This document shows positions 24,565-31,930 of a stretch of DNA of 39,938 nt, piece after piece. The stretch's first letter is position 1. Every line of letters begins with the position of its first letter. The DNA is taken from positions 1 to 39,938 of the forward strand of contig NZ_JAGGPK010000021.1 in the NCBI RefSeq assembly GCF_018613855.1. Reading direction: 5' to 3'. Position numbers and translations under genes: made by a program. This stretch comes from Arthrobacter sp. ISL-30 (GTDB taxonomy: Bacteria; Actinomycetota; Actinomycetes; Actinomycetales; Micrococcaceae). Under the pieces are notes generated by a model, which worked only from the letters and a program-made list of their open reading frames with translations, was not told the DNA's origin and did not search any database.

Positions 24565-25401
24565 ATGACCAGCAGTCAGTACCCCGTCGTTCTGCCCAAG
24601 GACATCAACGAGGCGAGCAACGAGGATGTTGTGGACGCCAACGTGACGGTAGTGAACCAGATGTACCAGGAGCTCCTCAACGATGAAGAAATCGCGCCGG
24701 CCGCCCTGCGCAGCTACTACGTGGACTTCTACCTGACACAGGCGCTGTCCGGCGGTTTCGCGCAGTATGTCTTCACCGCGCCTGAGCGCGAAGAGATGGA
24801 CCAGCTGGTGCGGGAAGGCCTGGAGGCGATGGGCGCCACCCGGCATCTGGAGCTCTTCAACCGCACCGCGGCCGCTTTCGACTCGCTCTCCGAAGATGAC
24901 GCGGAGACCTACCTCGACGGCGACCTTGATGAAACGGAGCCGCAGCCCGAGGCCGTGACGAGCTTGGACGAGCCCGACGGTGAGTTCGAGGCCCTCCTGG
25001 AGACCGAGGACATCATCGCGCTGAATGCTGCCTACGTCCGTGGGCAGGAGGGCTTGCTGTTGCTCGGGCAGGACGAGTTGAATGCGCATATCGCCCAGCG
25101 GGTGGCCCTCATCCCGAACCTTGACGAGCGCCGGGCGGAGGCCGAGGCCGAGGAACTGGAGAATGCTCCGGAATTCGAGGTCATCATCCGCGAGCTCTGC
25201 GACGTGGCTGGCTACTCCCTCCAAAAGATCACAATGGGCGACCCCAACTACGAGCACAATGGCGAAAAGGTGCTTGCCTGGCACTTCGCCACTGACCACG
25301 GCGACTACATCATGCTGGAAGACGAAGACGAGGCCTTCATGATCCATCCTGAGACCAAGGAGATCATCGCCGCAGTCGAATTCGAAGACGCCGCCGTCTA
25401 A
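24565..25401 (+). CDS. Acidic DUF4375 (DMP19-like) protein
   Basis: A 278-residue, strongly acidic, soluble protein. Residues of about 45-110 match the DUF4375/DMP19 domain: LRSYYVDFYLTQALSGGFAQYVF corresponds to the family's YxxDxFxxxVxNGGFxQYF. The middle (118-150) is an acidic linker (DAETYLDGDLDETEPQPE). The C-terminus (200-275) contains IIRELCDVAGYSLQKI and GDYIMLEDEDEAFMIHPE, not recognised. DMP19-like proteins are DNA-mimic or immunity-like proteins in some bacteria; the negative charge is compatible, but no function is claimed. GAGGA precedes the ATG by 6 nt. Confidence 0.6.
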   Translation: MTSSQYPVVLPKDINEASNEDVVDANVTVVNQMYQELLNDEEIAPAALRSYYVDFYLTQALSGGFAQYVFTAPEREEMDQLVREGLEAMGATRHLELFNRTAAAFDSLSEDDAETYLDGDLDETEPQPEAVTSLDEPDGEFEALLETEDIIALNAAYVRGQEGLLLLGQDELNAHIAQRVALIPNLDERRAEAEAEELENAPEFEVIIRELCDVAGYSLQKITMGDPNYEHNGEKVLAWHFATDHGDYIMLEDEDEAFMIHPETKEIIAAVEFEDAAV

Positions 25402-25430
25402 GCTTCCCCTCGCGTACCTCCCGCCCGACG

Positions 25431-25590
25431 GCGCTCGCTCACTTTTCGGCCTCCCACCCCTGACGCTCACTCACTTTTCGCGGCTTCCACGGCAACGCCT
25501 CCGCACACGATGAGCGAGAGTCGGTTGGGGAAGGTCAGGATGTGAGCGAGCGTTTGCGGTTTGGCGCCGGAAGTGAGCGAGCGTTTGCGG
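25431..25590. repeat. Inverted array of GTGAGCGAGCG elements
   Basis: Two copies of CGCTC(G/A)CTCACTTTTCG (25431-25450, 25462-25484) face two copies of GTGAGCGAGCGTTTGCGG (25541-25559, 25572-25590), with a partial fifth copy near 25508-25523. The first and last copies pair over about 18 bp with one mismatch and one gap. The block fills the 192-bp gap between two converging genes, so it may be a palindromic intergenic repeat with a terminator function. Confidence 0.75.
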
Positions 25591-25593
25591 GGG

Positions 25594-26187
25594 CTACGAA
25601 TTCTGGTGGAGGGCCTGGTTTAGGTAGCCCAGGACTTCGTCGTCGACTTCCTCCGCTGACTTGAGCCTTATCCTGCGATCAAAGAAATCGCCCTCGCGAA
25701 CCTTGATGGCCTCCAGCCGGCTTGTTGCTGGCGCATCCAGCCGGAGTGCCACGTCCACGCTGGTGTTGGTGCTGCGGGTGACCTGGGCGAACTTCCGTCG
25801 CGGGCTGTGGAGGGAGATGTAGCCTTTCCGCATCTGGATGCCGACGCCTTCGGTGTTCGCGGCCCACGCCAGGAGCGCGTCTGCGATGGGCCGCAGCTCG
25901 GGGTGGTTTACGTACTGCCCGTCGATCAGCTCATCGGCGTCGCGGAGCATGAACTCGGGGTAGCCGAACATCTCCCAGGACACGGCGTACTGGGCATAGC
26001 CGGTGATGCCATGCTCGTCGCGCATCCAGGCGCGGAGTTCGGCGTCGTTCCGCAGCCCGGCCTCGCGACCCTTCTCGGCCCACCAGCCGACGTCGTGCCC
26101 TGTCTTTCGCAGCAGCAGCGCCTGGTTGCTGTCCACCATGGTTTGCCACGTGTTGGCGGCGGCTTTCAAATCGGGAGTTTCAGCCAT
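25594..26187 (-). CDS. DUF4287/DUF5655-domain protein
   Basis: A 197-residue soluble protein. The N-terminal part (8-70) matches DUF4287: TWQTMVDSNQALLLRKTG..VGWWAEKGREAGL, then ELRAWMRDEHGITGYAQYAV. The C-terminal part (100-195) matches DUF5655: WAANTEGVGIQMRKGYISLHSPRRKFAQV and the closing VDDEVLGYLNQAL. The pair of domains is common in actinobacterial proteins of unknown role. The ATG has TAGGAT (26194-26199) 6 nt upstream, so the mRNA is probably leaderless. It lies downstream of the lipoprotein gene but beyond its terminator. Confidence 0.7.
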   Translation of the reverse strand: MAETPDLKAAANTWQTMVDSNQALLLRKTGHDVGWWAEKGREAGLRNDAELRAWMRDEHGITGYAQYAVSWEMFGYPEFMLRDADELIDGQYVNHPELRPIADALLAWAANTEGVGIQMRKGYISLHSPRRKFAQVTRSTNTSVDVALRLDAPATSRLEAIKVREGDFFDRRIRLKSAEEVDDEVLGYLNQALHQNS

Positions 26188-26225
26188 AGACCGATCCTAG
26201 ACCGACGCCCGGGTAGCCCGGAAAA

Positions 26226-26262
26226 GTGCGGGTTCGCATGGAAATTTCCAGCGAACCCGCAC
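26226..26262 (-). terminator. Rho-independent terminator of the lipoprotein gene
   Basis: GTGCGGGTTCGC (26226-26237) and GCGAACCCGCAC (26251-26262) are perfect 12-bp arms. The interior TGGAAATTTCCA is itself palindromic, so the stem can continue almost to the centre. Read on the minus strand it is followed by TTTTCC, a short T-run, and it lies 29 bp after the lipoprotein stop. Confidence 0.8.
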
Positions 26263-26291
26263 AGTTCGGGCGAATTCGGCGAACCGTGGAT

Positions 26292-26816
26292 TTAGTAACC
26301 CGTGTTCCCCGTCGCTGCGCCCTTGATCATTTCACCCGCCGGGCTCACCAGGTACCAGACCTCATTGAAGCCCTGGCCCTTGGTATCGCCGGCTGCCGTG
26401 TCCAAGGAGTACGTGTAGACGGGCAGCCCGTTGATGGTGACATGCTTCTTGCCATCGGCAGTCGGGATGGTGCCCAGGGTACCCGTCACGCCTTCAGCGG
26501 TGGGCGTGTCCGACGTCGTTGTCACAGCCGGCCACAGCGCGATGCATGGACCTTCGCAGGCGCTCTTTCCGGAATCCTTGACGTCTTTGGTGAAGAAGTA
26601 GATGCTCTTTCCTTCGCGATCGACGACGATCTGGCCGGCGGCCGCGGAGGCAGTCTTGAGGTCGACGGCGGCTGCCGGGGCTGTAGTGGTGGCTGCGGGG
26701 GCCGTGGTCGGGGCGGGAGCCGCGGTGGTGGGAGCTGTGGCTGGACCGCCGCCGCAAGCCGTTAAGATGGCGCCGAGGGCAACGATCGCAAGTCCGGTGC
26801 TGAAACGAGATCTCAA
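26292..26816 (-). CDS. Secreted lipoprotein of the COG4315 (YxFxxD repeat) family
   Basis: A 174-residue membrane-anchored lipoprotein. The signal peptide ends in a lipobox LTAC (Cys21), then comes a Thr/Ala/Pro-rich linker (about 25-50). The mature domain has two family repeats: SIYFFTKDVKDSG..CEGPCIALWPA and LPVYTYSLDTAAGDTKGQGFNEVWYLVSP. The Y-F-[FW]-x-x-D motif and the paired cysteines (CEGPC) define this family; function is unknown. It is divergent from an ECF sigma/anti-sigma pair, and its promoter TGAACC-N16-CGTC matches that of the sigma gene, making it a likely member of the regulon. Confidence 0.85.
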   Translation of the reverse strand: MRSRFSTGLAIVALGAILTACGGGPATAPTTAAPAPTTAPAATTTAPAAAVDLKTASAAAGQIVVDREGKSIYFFTKDVKDSGKSACEGPCIALWPAVTTTSDTPTAEGVTGTLGTIPTADGKKHVTINGLPVYTYSLDTAAGDTKGQGFNEVWYLVSPAGEMIKGAATGNTGY

Positions 26817-26868
26817 TTTTTGCTCCTGGATCGGGCCGGCCAGCTGACGGTCGGACGCTATCCGATAA

Positions 26869-26894
26869 GACGCTGAACAGCGGAGAATGGTTCA
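26869..26894 (-). promoter_or_regulatory. ECF-type promoter of the lipoprotein gene
   Basis: On the minus strand TGAACC (26894-26889) is followed after 16 bp by CGTC (26872-26869), a standard ECF layout. The same hexamer, spacing and -10 occur at 26951-26976 for the sigma gene. Transcription would begin near 26862, giving a leader of about 45 nt. Confidence 0.65.
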
Positions 26895-26938
26895 GCGGAG
26901 AATGGTTCACCGGAGAATCCTTCAGCCGGAGAATGGTC
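26878..26938. repeat. 15-bp tandem repeat in the divergent promoter region
   Basis: Four units: CAGCGGAGAATGGTT (26878-26892), an identical copy (26893-26907), CACCGGAGAATCCTT (26908-26922) and a 16-bp CAGCCGGAGAATGGTC (26923-26938). On the minus strand each junction recreates TGAAnn or TGnACC, so the -35 hexamer is duplicated exactly at 26904-26909. Copy number may set the activity of the lipoprotein promoter. Confidence 0.85.
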
Positions 26939-26950
26939 CAGAGGATATGT

Positions 26951-26976
26951 TGAACCGTTTCGCCTGGCTGCGCGTC
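26951..26976 (+). promoter_or_regulatory. ECF-type promoter of the sigma/anti-sigma operon
   Basis: TGAACC (26951-26956), 16 bp, then CGTC (26973-26976). The promoter covers the in-frame ATG at 26979, so that codon cannot start the protein from this transcript; this supports the GTG at 27024. Confidence 0.65.
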
Positions 26977-27023
26977 GTATGCCTTGGAAACTGCTGCTGG
27001 TGAAACCGCCACTGGAGGTAAAT

Positions 27024-27524
27024 GTGCCGCTGGATGAGGACGTTGTGGCCGCGATCTACCGCGACCACGGAACGGCGCTGCGCCGCTTCGTCCTGAGCTG
27101 CACCGCGGACTCCTTTGGCGCCGACGACGTCGTCCAGGAAACCATCCTGCGGGTCTGGCAGCAGGCGCCCGAGATCACGGGAAGCCTGCGCAGCTACCTT
27201 TTCCGAACCGCCCGCAACATCATCATTGACAATTACCGGAGGGTTCAGCGGCGACCGGTGGAGGCCGCCGAGCAGGACTTGGGCGATTCGTCCGGCGCCG
27301 CTGAACGCGTAGATGAGCTCCTCAACCGCGTACTCATGGAGGAGGCGCTGCTCCGGCTCAGCATGGAACATCGTGAAGTCCTTGTGGCCTTGCACTATGA
27401 GCGGTTCACGGTCAACGAGGCCGCCATGAGACTGAACATCCCGGCAGGCACAGTGAAATCCCGGTCCTTTTACGCCGTCCGGGCCCTGCGGACGATCCTG
27501 GACGAAATGGGGGTGGAACGGTGA
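27024..27524 (+). CDS. ECF RNA polymerase sigma factor
   Basis: A 166-residue sigma-70 family factor with only regions 2 and 4. Region 2 spans about 8-75 (FGADDVVQETILRVWQ, then SLRSYLFRTARNIIIDNYR). Region 4 spans about 105-160 (LRLSMEHREVLVALHYERFTVNEAAMRLNIPAGTVKSRSFYAVRAL), including the -35-binding HTH. It resembles the SigL/SigK-like, ZAS-controlled ECF groups. The GTG at 27024 has GGAGG 5 nt upstream and avoids the promoter; an upstream ATG at 26979 is unlikely. Its stop overlaps the GTG of the anti-sigma gene by 4 bp (GTGA). Confidence 0.92.
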   Translation: MPLDEDVVAAIYRDHGTALRRFVLSCTADSFGADDVVQETILRVWQQAPEITGSLRSYLFRTARNIIIDNYRRVQRRPVEAAEQDLGDSSGAAERVDELLNRVLMEEALLRLSMEHREVLVALHYERFTVNEAAMRLNIPAGTVKSRSFYAVRALRTILDEMGVER

Positions 27525-28234
27525 ACACGACCGAACCCCATCAGCTCCTGGGCGCCTACCTTCTGGGAGGCCTGCAGCCTGCCGAAGCCGCGGCCTTCGA
27601 AGAGCACTTACGGAGCTGTGTCGAATGCCGCCGTGAGCTGGCCGAGCTGGAGAGCCTTCCGGCGTTGCTCGACGCCCTTCCCGTTTCCGACGCCGTTGCG
27701 CTCACCGCCTGGCGTCCCGCCGCCGTCGAACCAGCGTCCAAGACGCCCACGTCCCCAGAGCCCGCGTCCCCGGAACCCCCATCCCCCGAGCCCCTGACGC
27801 CGGTCCTGCGGGAGCTGGCGGCCCGCCGTCGGAGGTCCCGACGCCGGTGGTCGGCACTGGTGGGAGCGGTAGCTGCCGCCTGCCTTGCCGTGGGCGTCCT
27901 CGCAGGACCGCTGCTGGCGCAACCACCCAAGCCCGACGCCAGCTACTCAGTCCAGAGCGGTGGGGGGCTGCAGCTCACCGTTGGCATGGTGAAGAAGAAC
28001 TGGGGGACGGAGCTGGCTGTGGAGGGGCGCAGCATGCCGTTGCAGGGCACACTCTCGCTCTGGGTCAAGGGCCGGGACGGTGCCGAGGACCGGGCGTGCG
28101 GCTGGACGGCAACGCCGAGCGGCCGGATCAAGGTCACCGGGGCCACACCCGTGCAGCTCACTGGAATTGCCGGAGTGGAGCTGCGCGACGAGAAGCAAAA
28201 GACGGTGGCCGCGATCTCCGTTCCGGGCAGCTAG
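27521..28234 (+). CDS. Membrane anti-sigma factor with ZAS zinc motif
   Basis: A 237-residue anti-sigma factor. The ZAS domain carries H7, then H29-x3-C33-x2-C36 (HLRSCVEC), which binds zinc and the sigma factor in the cytoplasm. A Pro/Ser-rich linker (68-95) and a basic patch (RRRRSRRRW) lead to one transmembrane helix at about 111-133. The outer domain (about 140-237) is the anti-sigma-K/RskA-type C-terminal fold (TVGMVKKNWGTELAVEGRSMP, GWTATPSGRIKVTG). It is translationally coupled to the sigma gene and presumably releases it on an envelope or redox signal. Confidence 0.88.
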   Translation: MNTTEPHQLLGAYLLGGLQPAEAAAFEEHLRSCVECRRELAELESLPALLDALPVSDAVALTAWRPAAVEPASKTPTSPEPASPEPPSPEPLTPVLRELAARRRRSRRRWSALVGAVAAACLAVGVLAGPLLAQPPKPDASYSVQSGGGLQLTVGMVKKNWGTELAVEGRSMPLQGTLSLWVKGRDGAEDRACGWTATPSGRIKVTGATPVQLTGIAGVELRDEKQKTVAAISVPGS

Positions 28235-28264
28235 ACGCGCCAGGCGGTTAGAGGCGCCGGGCAG

Positions 28265-29173
28265 TTAAAGGCGCCGATACGTGAGGTCGAAAATCATCCG
28301 GCCTGCCTCGTGCGCCTTGTTTTCGAAGCTGGTCCTGGCCCGGCCCTCGAACCTCGGTGCCCAGCCGCCGACGTCGTCCACGCCAAGGCTTGGTCCGGTG
28401 TGCTGGGTGCTCACCGGGGCCCGACCCTCCTTGACTGGCGCGCCACCAACCATGGCCTCGACGCCGGATTCCCACACCTGGGTCAGCGGGCTGTCGGGCC
28501 CCTTTCGCTCACCTTCGTGGACGTTCTCAAACTCAGTGGAACCGGACAATACGTCCCGAACGTGGATGGCGTAGTTGGACCAATCGGTGGCGATCCGCCA
28601 GAGGCCGCCCTTTTCCAGGGCCTTGGCCGCAACCTTGGCGAAGGCCGGCTGGATGAGCCGGCGTTTGTGGTGGCGGGCCTTGTGCCAGGGGTCCGGGAAG
28701 AAGACCCAGAGCTCGCTGACGGAGCCGGCGGGGAGCATGGATTCGAGGACCTCGGGCGCGTTGGCCTGGACAACACGAACGTTGCTCAGCCCTCGCTGGC
28801 TAATGCGAATGAGCGTGTTCGCCAGGCCGGGGGTGTACACCTCTACAGCGAGGAAGTCCTTGTCCGGATTCTCTTCCGCGGCGTGGCACACTGCCTCCCC
28901 GAGGCCCGAGCCGACTTCAACGATCAGGGGAGCCTTGCGCCCGAACTCTGCTTCGGCGTCGAACGTGTAGTCCGGATGCACGGACGTGTCCGCCACGTGG
29001 CGGGGGACGTCGACGACGAACTTGTCCGAGTGCGCCTCCCAGGCCTGCTGACGGCGGCCCTGCAGCCTGGTCCCGCGGCGCACGAAGCTCACGGGCGTTT
29101 CGCGGTACGTGCCGAACGAGGCCTGGCTTCCGGGCGTGATGTGGCGCGGGGATTCTTCTGGGGATTCACTCAT
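28265..29173 (-). CDS. trmB: tRNA (guanine-N7-)-methyltransferase
   Basis: A 302-residue enzyme that forms m7G46 in tRNA. Seen: the SAM-binding VEVGSGLGEA (near residue 90), FLAVEVYTPGLANTL, VVQANAPEVL, and the family signature VSELWVFFPDPWHKARHHKRRLI. TDWSNYAIHVRDVLSG and the C-terminal TSFENKAHEAGRMIFDLTYRRL follow. An N-terminal extension of about 55 residues is longer than in E. coli TrmB but usual in actinobacteria. TATTCT (29181-29186) lies 7 nt before the ATG at 29173, suggesting a leaderless mRNA; the preceding GTG at 29176 is the alternative. It converges on the anti-sigma gene with a 30-bp gap. Confidence 0.93.
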   Translation of the reverse strand: MSESPEESPRHITPGSQASFGTYRETPVSFVRRGTRLQGRRQQAWEAHSDKFVVDVPRHVADTSVHPDYTFDAEAEFGRKAPLIVEVGSGLGEAVCHAAEENPDKDFLAVEVYTPGLANTLIRISQRGLSNVRVVQANAPEVLESMLPAGSVSELWVFFPDPWHKARHHKRRLIQPAFAKVAAKALEKGGLWRIATDWSNYAIHVRDVLSGSTEFENVHEGERKGPDSPLTQVWESGVEAMVGGAPVKEGRAPVSTQHTGPSLGVDDVGGWAPRFEGRARTSFENKAHEAGRMIFDLTYRRL

Positions 29174-29236
29174 CACTTACAGAATAGTTGAGTTTGGGCG
29201 GCGGAAACGGGCGGGGTCAGGCTCCGGCCGTGCGTT

Positions 29237-30214
29237 TCAGTCGGGGTACGCCGGAACGCTGACTCGTGCCATCGGAGTCGCGCTGCCGGCGATTCCAACG
29301 TCTGCGGCGAGGACCAGCCCATCGTAGTTGCCCGGGGATTCGAGACCGATGCTTGCCGTTGTGACGACGAGGGTTGTCCTGTCCCTGCCGGCAAAGCAAA
29401 CGCTGGTGGGTTGCCTGGCCAGGACAGGAAGGATCCGCTCGAGGCTGCCGTCCGGGCGGTAGCGGTGGACTTGCCCCGCTCCCCAGATGGCAACCCACAA
29501 GTGGTCTTCCACGTCCATGATCATTCCGTCCGGGCTCCCATCGGCAATGGTCGCGAATTCCTCTGCCCGGCCAAGGGCGCCACCGTCGGGGTCCACTGTG
29601 TAGCGGGTGATGATTCCCCTGGCGCTGTCCGCGAGATACATCAGCCTGCCGTCGGAGTTGAAAGCCGGACCGTTGGGAATGGTGAGTCCCGTGAGAACCG
29701 TAATGAGGGAACCGTCCTCATCAAGGCGGTGCAGGCAGCCCGCTCCGGGAGCCGCGTCCACGGCCATTGTCCCCGCCCAGAAACGTCCTGAGGGATCGCA
29801 CACGGCATCGTTCATCCGCACCTCCGGCGCTTTGCGTTCCCGGGCCTCGTTGGGTTCCCGGGTTTCGTTCGGGTCCGCTGAATTGCCTGGGTCCGCTGAA
29901 TTGTCAGACGGCGGGCAGAGCCACGTGAGGCGGTCGGCGTCGTCGAGTATGGCGATTCCGTCAGCAGCCGCCGCGAGCAGTGCGCGGTCATTGCCGGAAA
30001 TTGGGGCGACAGCACCGAGCGGGACCGCGAGTTCCCGCAGCAGCACGGTGCGTTCCGCCGAAGCCAGGTCCACTTGCCACAACTGACCCCGCAGAATGTC
30101 CACTGCGACAACTCGCCCGTCGGGCAACAGCCTCGGTCCCTCGCCAAGTTCCATGGGCGCCACGCTGCACGCGCGCCACTGGACGTGATGGATCGGGGGA
30201 GAAGTCGCTGTCAT
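29237..30214 (-). CDS. SMP-30/gluconolactonase-family lactonase
   Basis: A 325-residue six-bladed beta-propeller hydrolase that opens aldono- or aldarolactones using a divalent metal. Metal-site motifs are visible: LGEGPRLLPDGRVVAVDI (E25), MNDAVCDPSGRFWAGTMA, LTIPNGPAFNSDGRLMYLAD and SPDGMIMDVEDHLWVAIWGAG. I chose the ATG at 30214, since the conserved domain begins there and it lies 13 bp after the kinase stop; a longer frame would run inside the kinase gene. It is the last gene of the sugar-acid operon and fits the hydrolysis step after the uronate dehydrogenase-like enzyme. Confidence 0.88.
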   Translation of the reverse strand: MTATSPPIHHVQWRACSVAPMELGEGPRLLPDGRVVAVDILRGQLWQVDLASAERTVLLRELAVPLGAVAPISGNDRALLAAAADGIAILDDADRLTWLCPPSDNSADPGNSADPNETREPNEARERKAPEVRMNDAVCDPSGRFWAGTMAVDAAPGAGCLHRLDEDGSLITVLTGLTIPNGPAFNSDGRLMYLADSARGIITRYTVDPDGGALGRAEEFATIADGSPDGMIMDVEDHLWVAIWGAGQVHRYRPDGSLERILPVLARQPTSVCFAGRDRTTLVVTTASIGLESPGNYDGLVLAADVGIAGSATPMARVSVPAYPD

Positions 30215-30227
30215 ATTTTTCCGCGTT

Positions 30228-31202
30228 TCATCGAAGGGTTGAGCCTGCTTCCAGTTCCAGCAGCGCGAGTTCAGAGTGAGTGGGGAGGCTCTCCCAGTCG
30301 CCCTTGCCGGCGACGGCGAACGCCCCAAGGGTGTTCGCCAGTTCCAGGCAGTCCTGTTGGGAAAGCGAGTTCAGCAGACCGGAGATGTAACCCGCACAGA
30401 AGGCGTCTCCCGCCCCAACGCTATCGACGATGGCGACCCGCCTGGCGGGGACGCGACTGGATCCGTTCACGTCATGTACCTCAGCCCCTCCCGCCCCAAG
30501 CTTGACAACGACCTCGCGGCCGCCTTGAGCCAGCAGCCTTGCGGCCAACTCAGCGGCCGCTTCAGCCGCCGCTTCAGCCGAGCGTCCAACGTCGGAAGGA
30601 CCGTCCCCGAGGAGCGCGAGTTCGTCCGCTGACCCGATGACGACATCCGAAACCTGGGCGACCTTGCGCAGCGTTTCGCGGGCAACGTCCGCACTCCACA
30701 GTTTTGCCCTGTAATTGACGTCAAAAGTTACGGTGGCACCGGCCGTCCTGGCCACCGAGGCGGCGTACAGAACTGCATCAGCGGCACCGGGTCCCAGTGC
30801 GCACGTCACTCCGGTGATATGGACAATGCGCGGTTTGCGGTCGAGGGCTGCGGCAAGGTGACCTCGCTCCAGTGCTGATCCTGCAGAATTCTGCCTGAAG
30901 TAACTGACACGGCTGACGTCGGGCAGTCTCTGTTCGAAAAGGACCATGCCAGTCTGCCGTTCCTGGAAGGTCGTCACGTAGTCCAGACCGACGGATTCGG
31001 CCCGCAGGGTCCTGAGGATCAGCTCCCCGCCGGCGTCCGCTCCGACACATCCGACCCACTGCACGTTGTGCCCGAGCCGGGCTAGGGCAATCGCGACATT
31101 TGATTCGGCACCCGCAATGGACCTGCTGAGGAGCGGGCTGAGGGCCAGGGTGGACTCGGACCTCAGGGAGACCATGGCCTCGCCGAAAGTCAGGACGTCC
31201 AT
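30228..31202 (-). CDS. kdgK: 2-keto-3-deoxygluconate kinase (PfkB family)
   Basis: A 324-residue sugar kinase that phosphorylates 2-keto-3-deoxygluconate (or its galactonate epimer) with ATP. Seen: the N-terminal FGEAMVSLR, GGAESNVA-like GAESNVAIALARLG (31-44), the KDG-kinase signature DVNYRAKLW (161-169), and the PfkB C-terminal motif DSVGAGDAFCAGY with catalytic D266. The start overlaps the end of the aldolase gene by 13 bp, so translation is coupled. The product would be cleaved by the aldolase encoded next to it. Confidence 0.88.
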   Translation of the reverse strand: MDVLTFGEAMVSLRSESTLALSPLLSRSIAGAESNVAIALARLGHNVQWVGCVGADAGGELILRTLRAESVGLDYVTTFQERQTGMVLFEQRLPDVSRVSYFRQNSAGSALERGHLAAALDRKPRIVHITGVTCALGPGAADAVLYAASVARTAGATVTFDVNYRAKLWSADVARETLRKVAQVSDVVIGSADELALLGDGPSDVGRSAEAAAEAAAELAARLLAQGGREVVVKLGAGGAEVHDVNGSSRVPARRVAIVDSVGAGDAFCAGYISGLLNSLSQQDCLELANTLGAFAVAGKGDWESLPTHSELALLELEAGSTLR

Positions 31203-31921
31203 TGGCGTTCCTCCATCGGCCTGCCCGAGGCGGCAGAGCCGCCTGCGACTGTCCTGGGCGATTCCGCGAGCCCTGATTCCGCGAGCCCCGAATCCGTGAG
31301 CCGAAGAAACGATGCGGCCCGGCCTTGCAGCGCGGCCAGGCTGCCGCCGTCGGGAGCATCTCCAGTGAGCGGGCTGCCAGCCCCGACTGCGAGCGCTCCG
31401 GACTGCAGGTAGCTGCTCACCGAGTCGACGTCGACGCCACCCACGGGAATGAAGTGGATGTCCGGGAACGGGTCACGAAGGGCCTTCAGGTAGCCGGGAC
31501 CCCCGAGGCTTGCCGGGAAAAGCTTCACCGCTGAGGCGCCCCGCTCGATGGCCTGGAGCACTTCTGTTGGCGTCAGCGCTCCCACCAAGAGCGGCACGCC
31601 CAGCCGGCTTGCTGTATCGACGCTGGGTGCCAGTCCGGGCGTGACAATGAACTGCGCCCCGGCGTCGAGGGCTTCCAGGGTCTGGACCTCGGTCAGGACA
31701 GTGCCTGCGCCTATCACTGCACTGCCACTTGCGGCGGCTGCAATTCGACGGATGGTTTCGAGGGCGTCTTTGGAGGTGAGCGACACTTCGAGGACTGTGA
31801 CTCCCGTGTTGATGAGCGTCAGGGCGGTGTTGACGCAGGCGTCGGGGTCGCTGCCTCGGATGATCGCGAGCAGTCGTGTCTCCGCGAGGGCTTCAAGGAG
31901 GTCAAGGGAGGGGAGGTTCAT
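31190..31921 (-). CDS. eda: 2-keto-3-deoxy-6-phosphogluconate/galactonate aldolase
   Basis: A 243-residue class-I aldolase. RLLAIIRG, VTVLEVSLTS (E45), IGAGTVLT, FIVTPG and the Schiff-base lysine in SAVKLFPAS (K133) match Eda and DgoA. It would split KDPG (or the galacto form) to pyruvate and glyceraldehyde-3-phosphate. The core ends near residue 205; a Ser/Ala/Glu tail with a repeated SGLAE unit is unusual and probably disordered. Eda versus DgoA cannot be told from sequence alone. It starts 9 bp after the uronate dehydrogenase-like gene. Confidence 0.88.
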   Translation of the reverse strand: MNLPSLDLLEALAETRLLAIIRGSDPDACVNTALTLINTGVTVLEVSLTSKDALETIRRIAAAASGSAVIGAGTVLTEVQTLEALDAGAQFIVTPGLAPSVDTASRLGVPLLVGALTPTEVLQAIERGASAVKLFPASLGGPGYLKALRDPFPDIHFIPVGGVDVDSVSSYLQSGALAVGAGSPLTGDAPDGGSLAALQGRAASFLRLTDSGLAESGLAESPRTVAGGSAASGRPMEERQWTS

Positions 31922-31930
31922 GGATGATTC

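Noticed and set aside
26878..26938. Short direct repeats considered as a CRISPR array
   Set aside because: The units are contiguous without spacers, only 15 bp long, and no cas gene is present.
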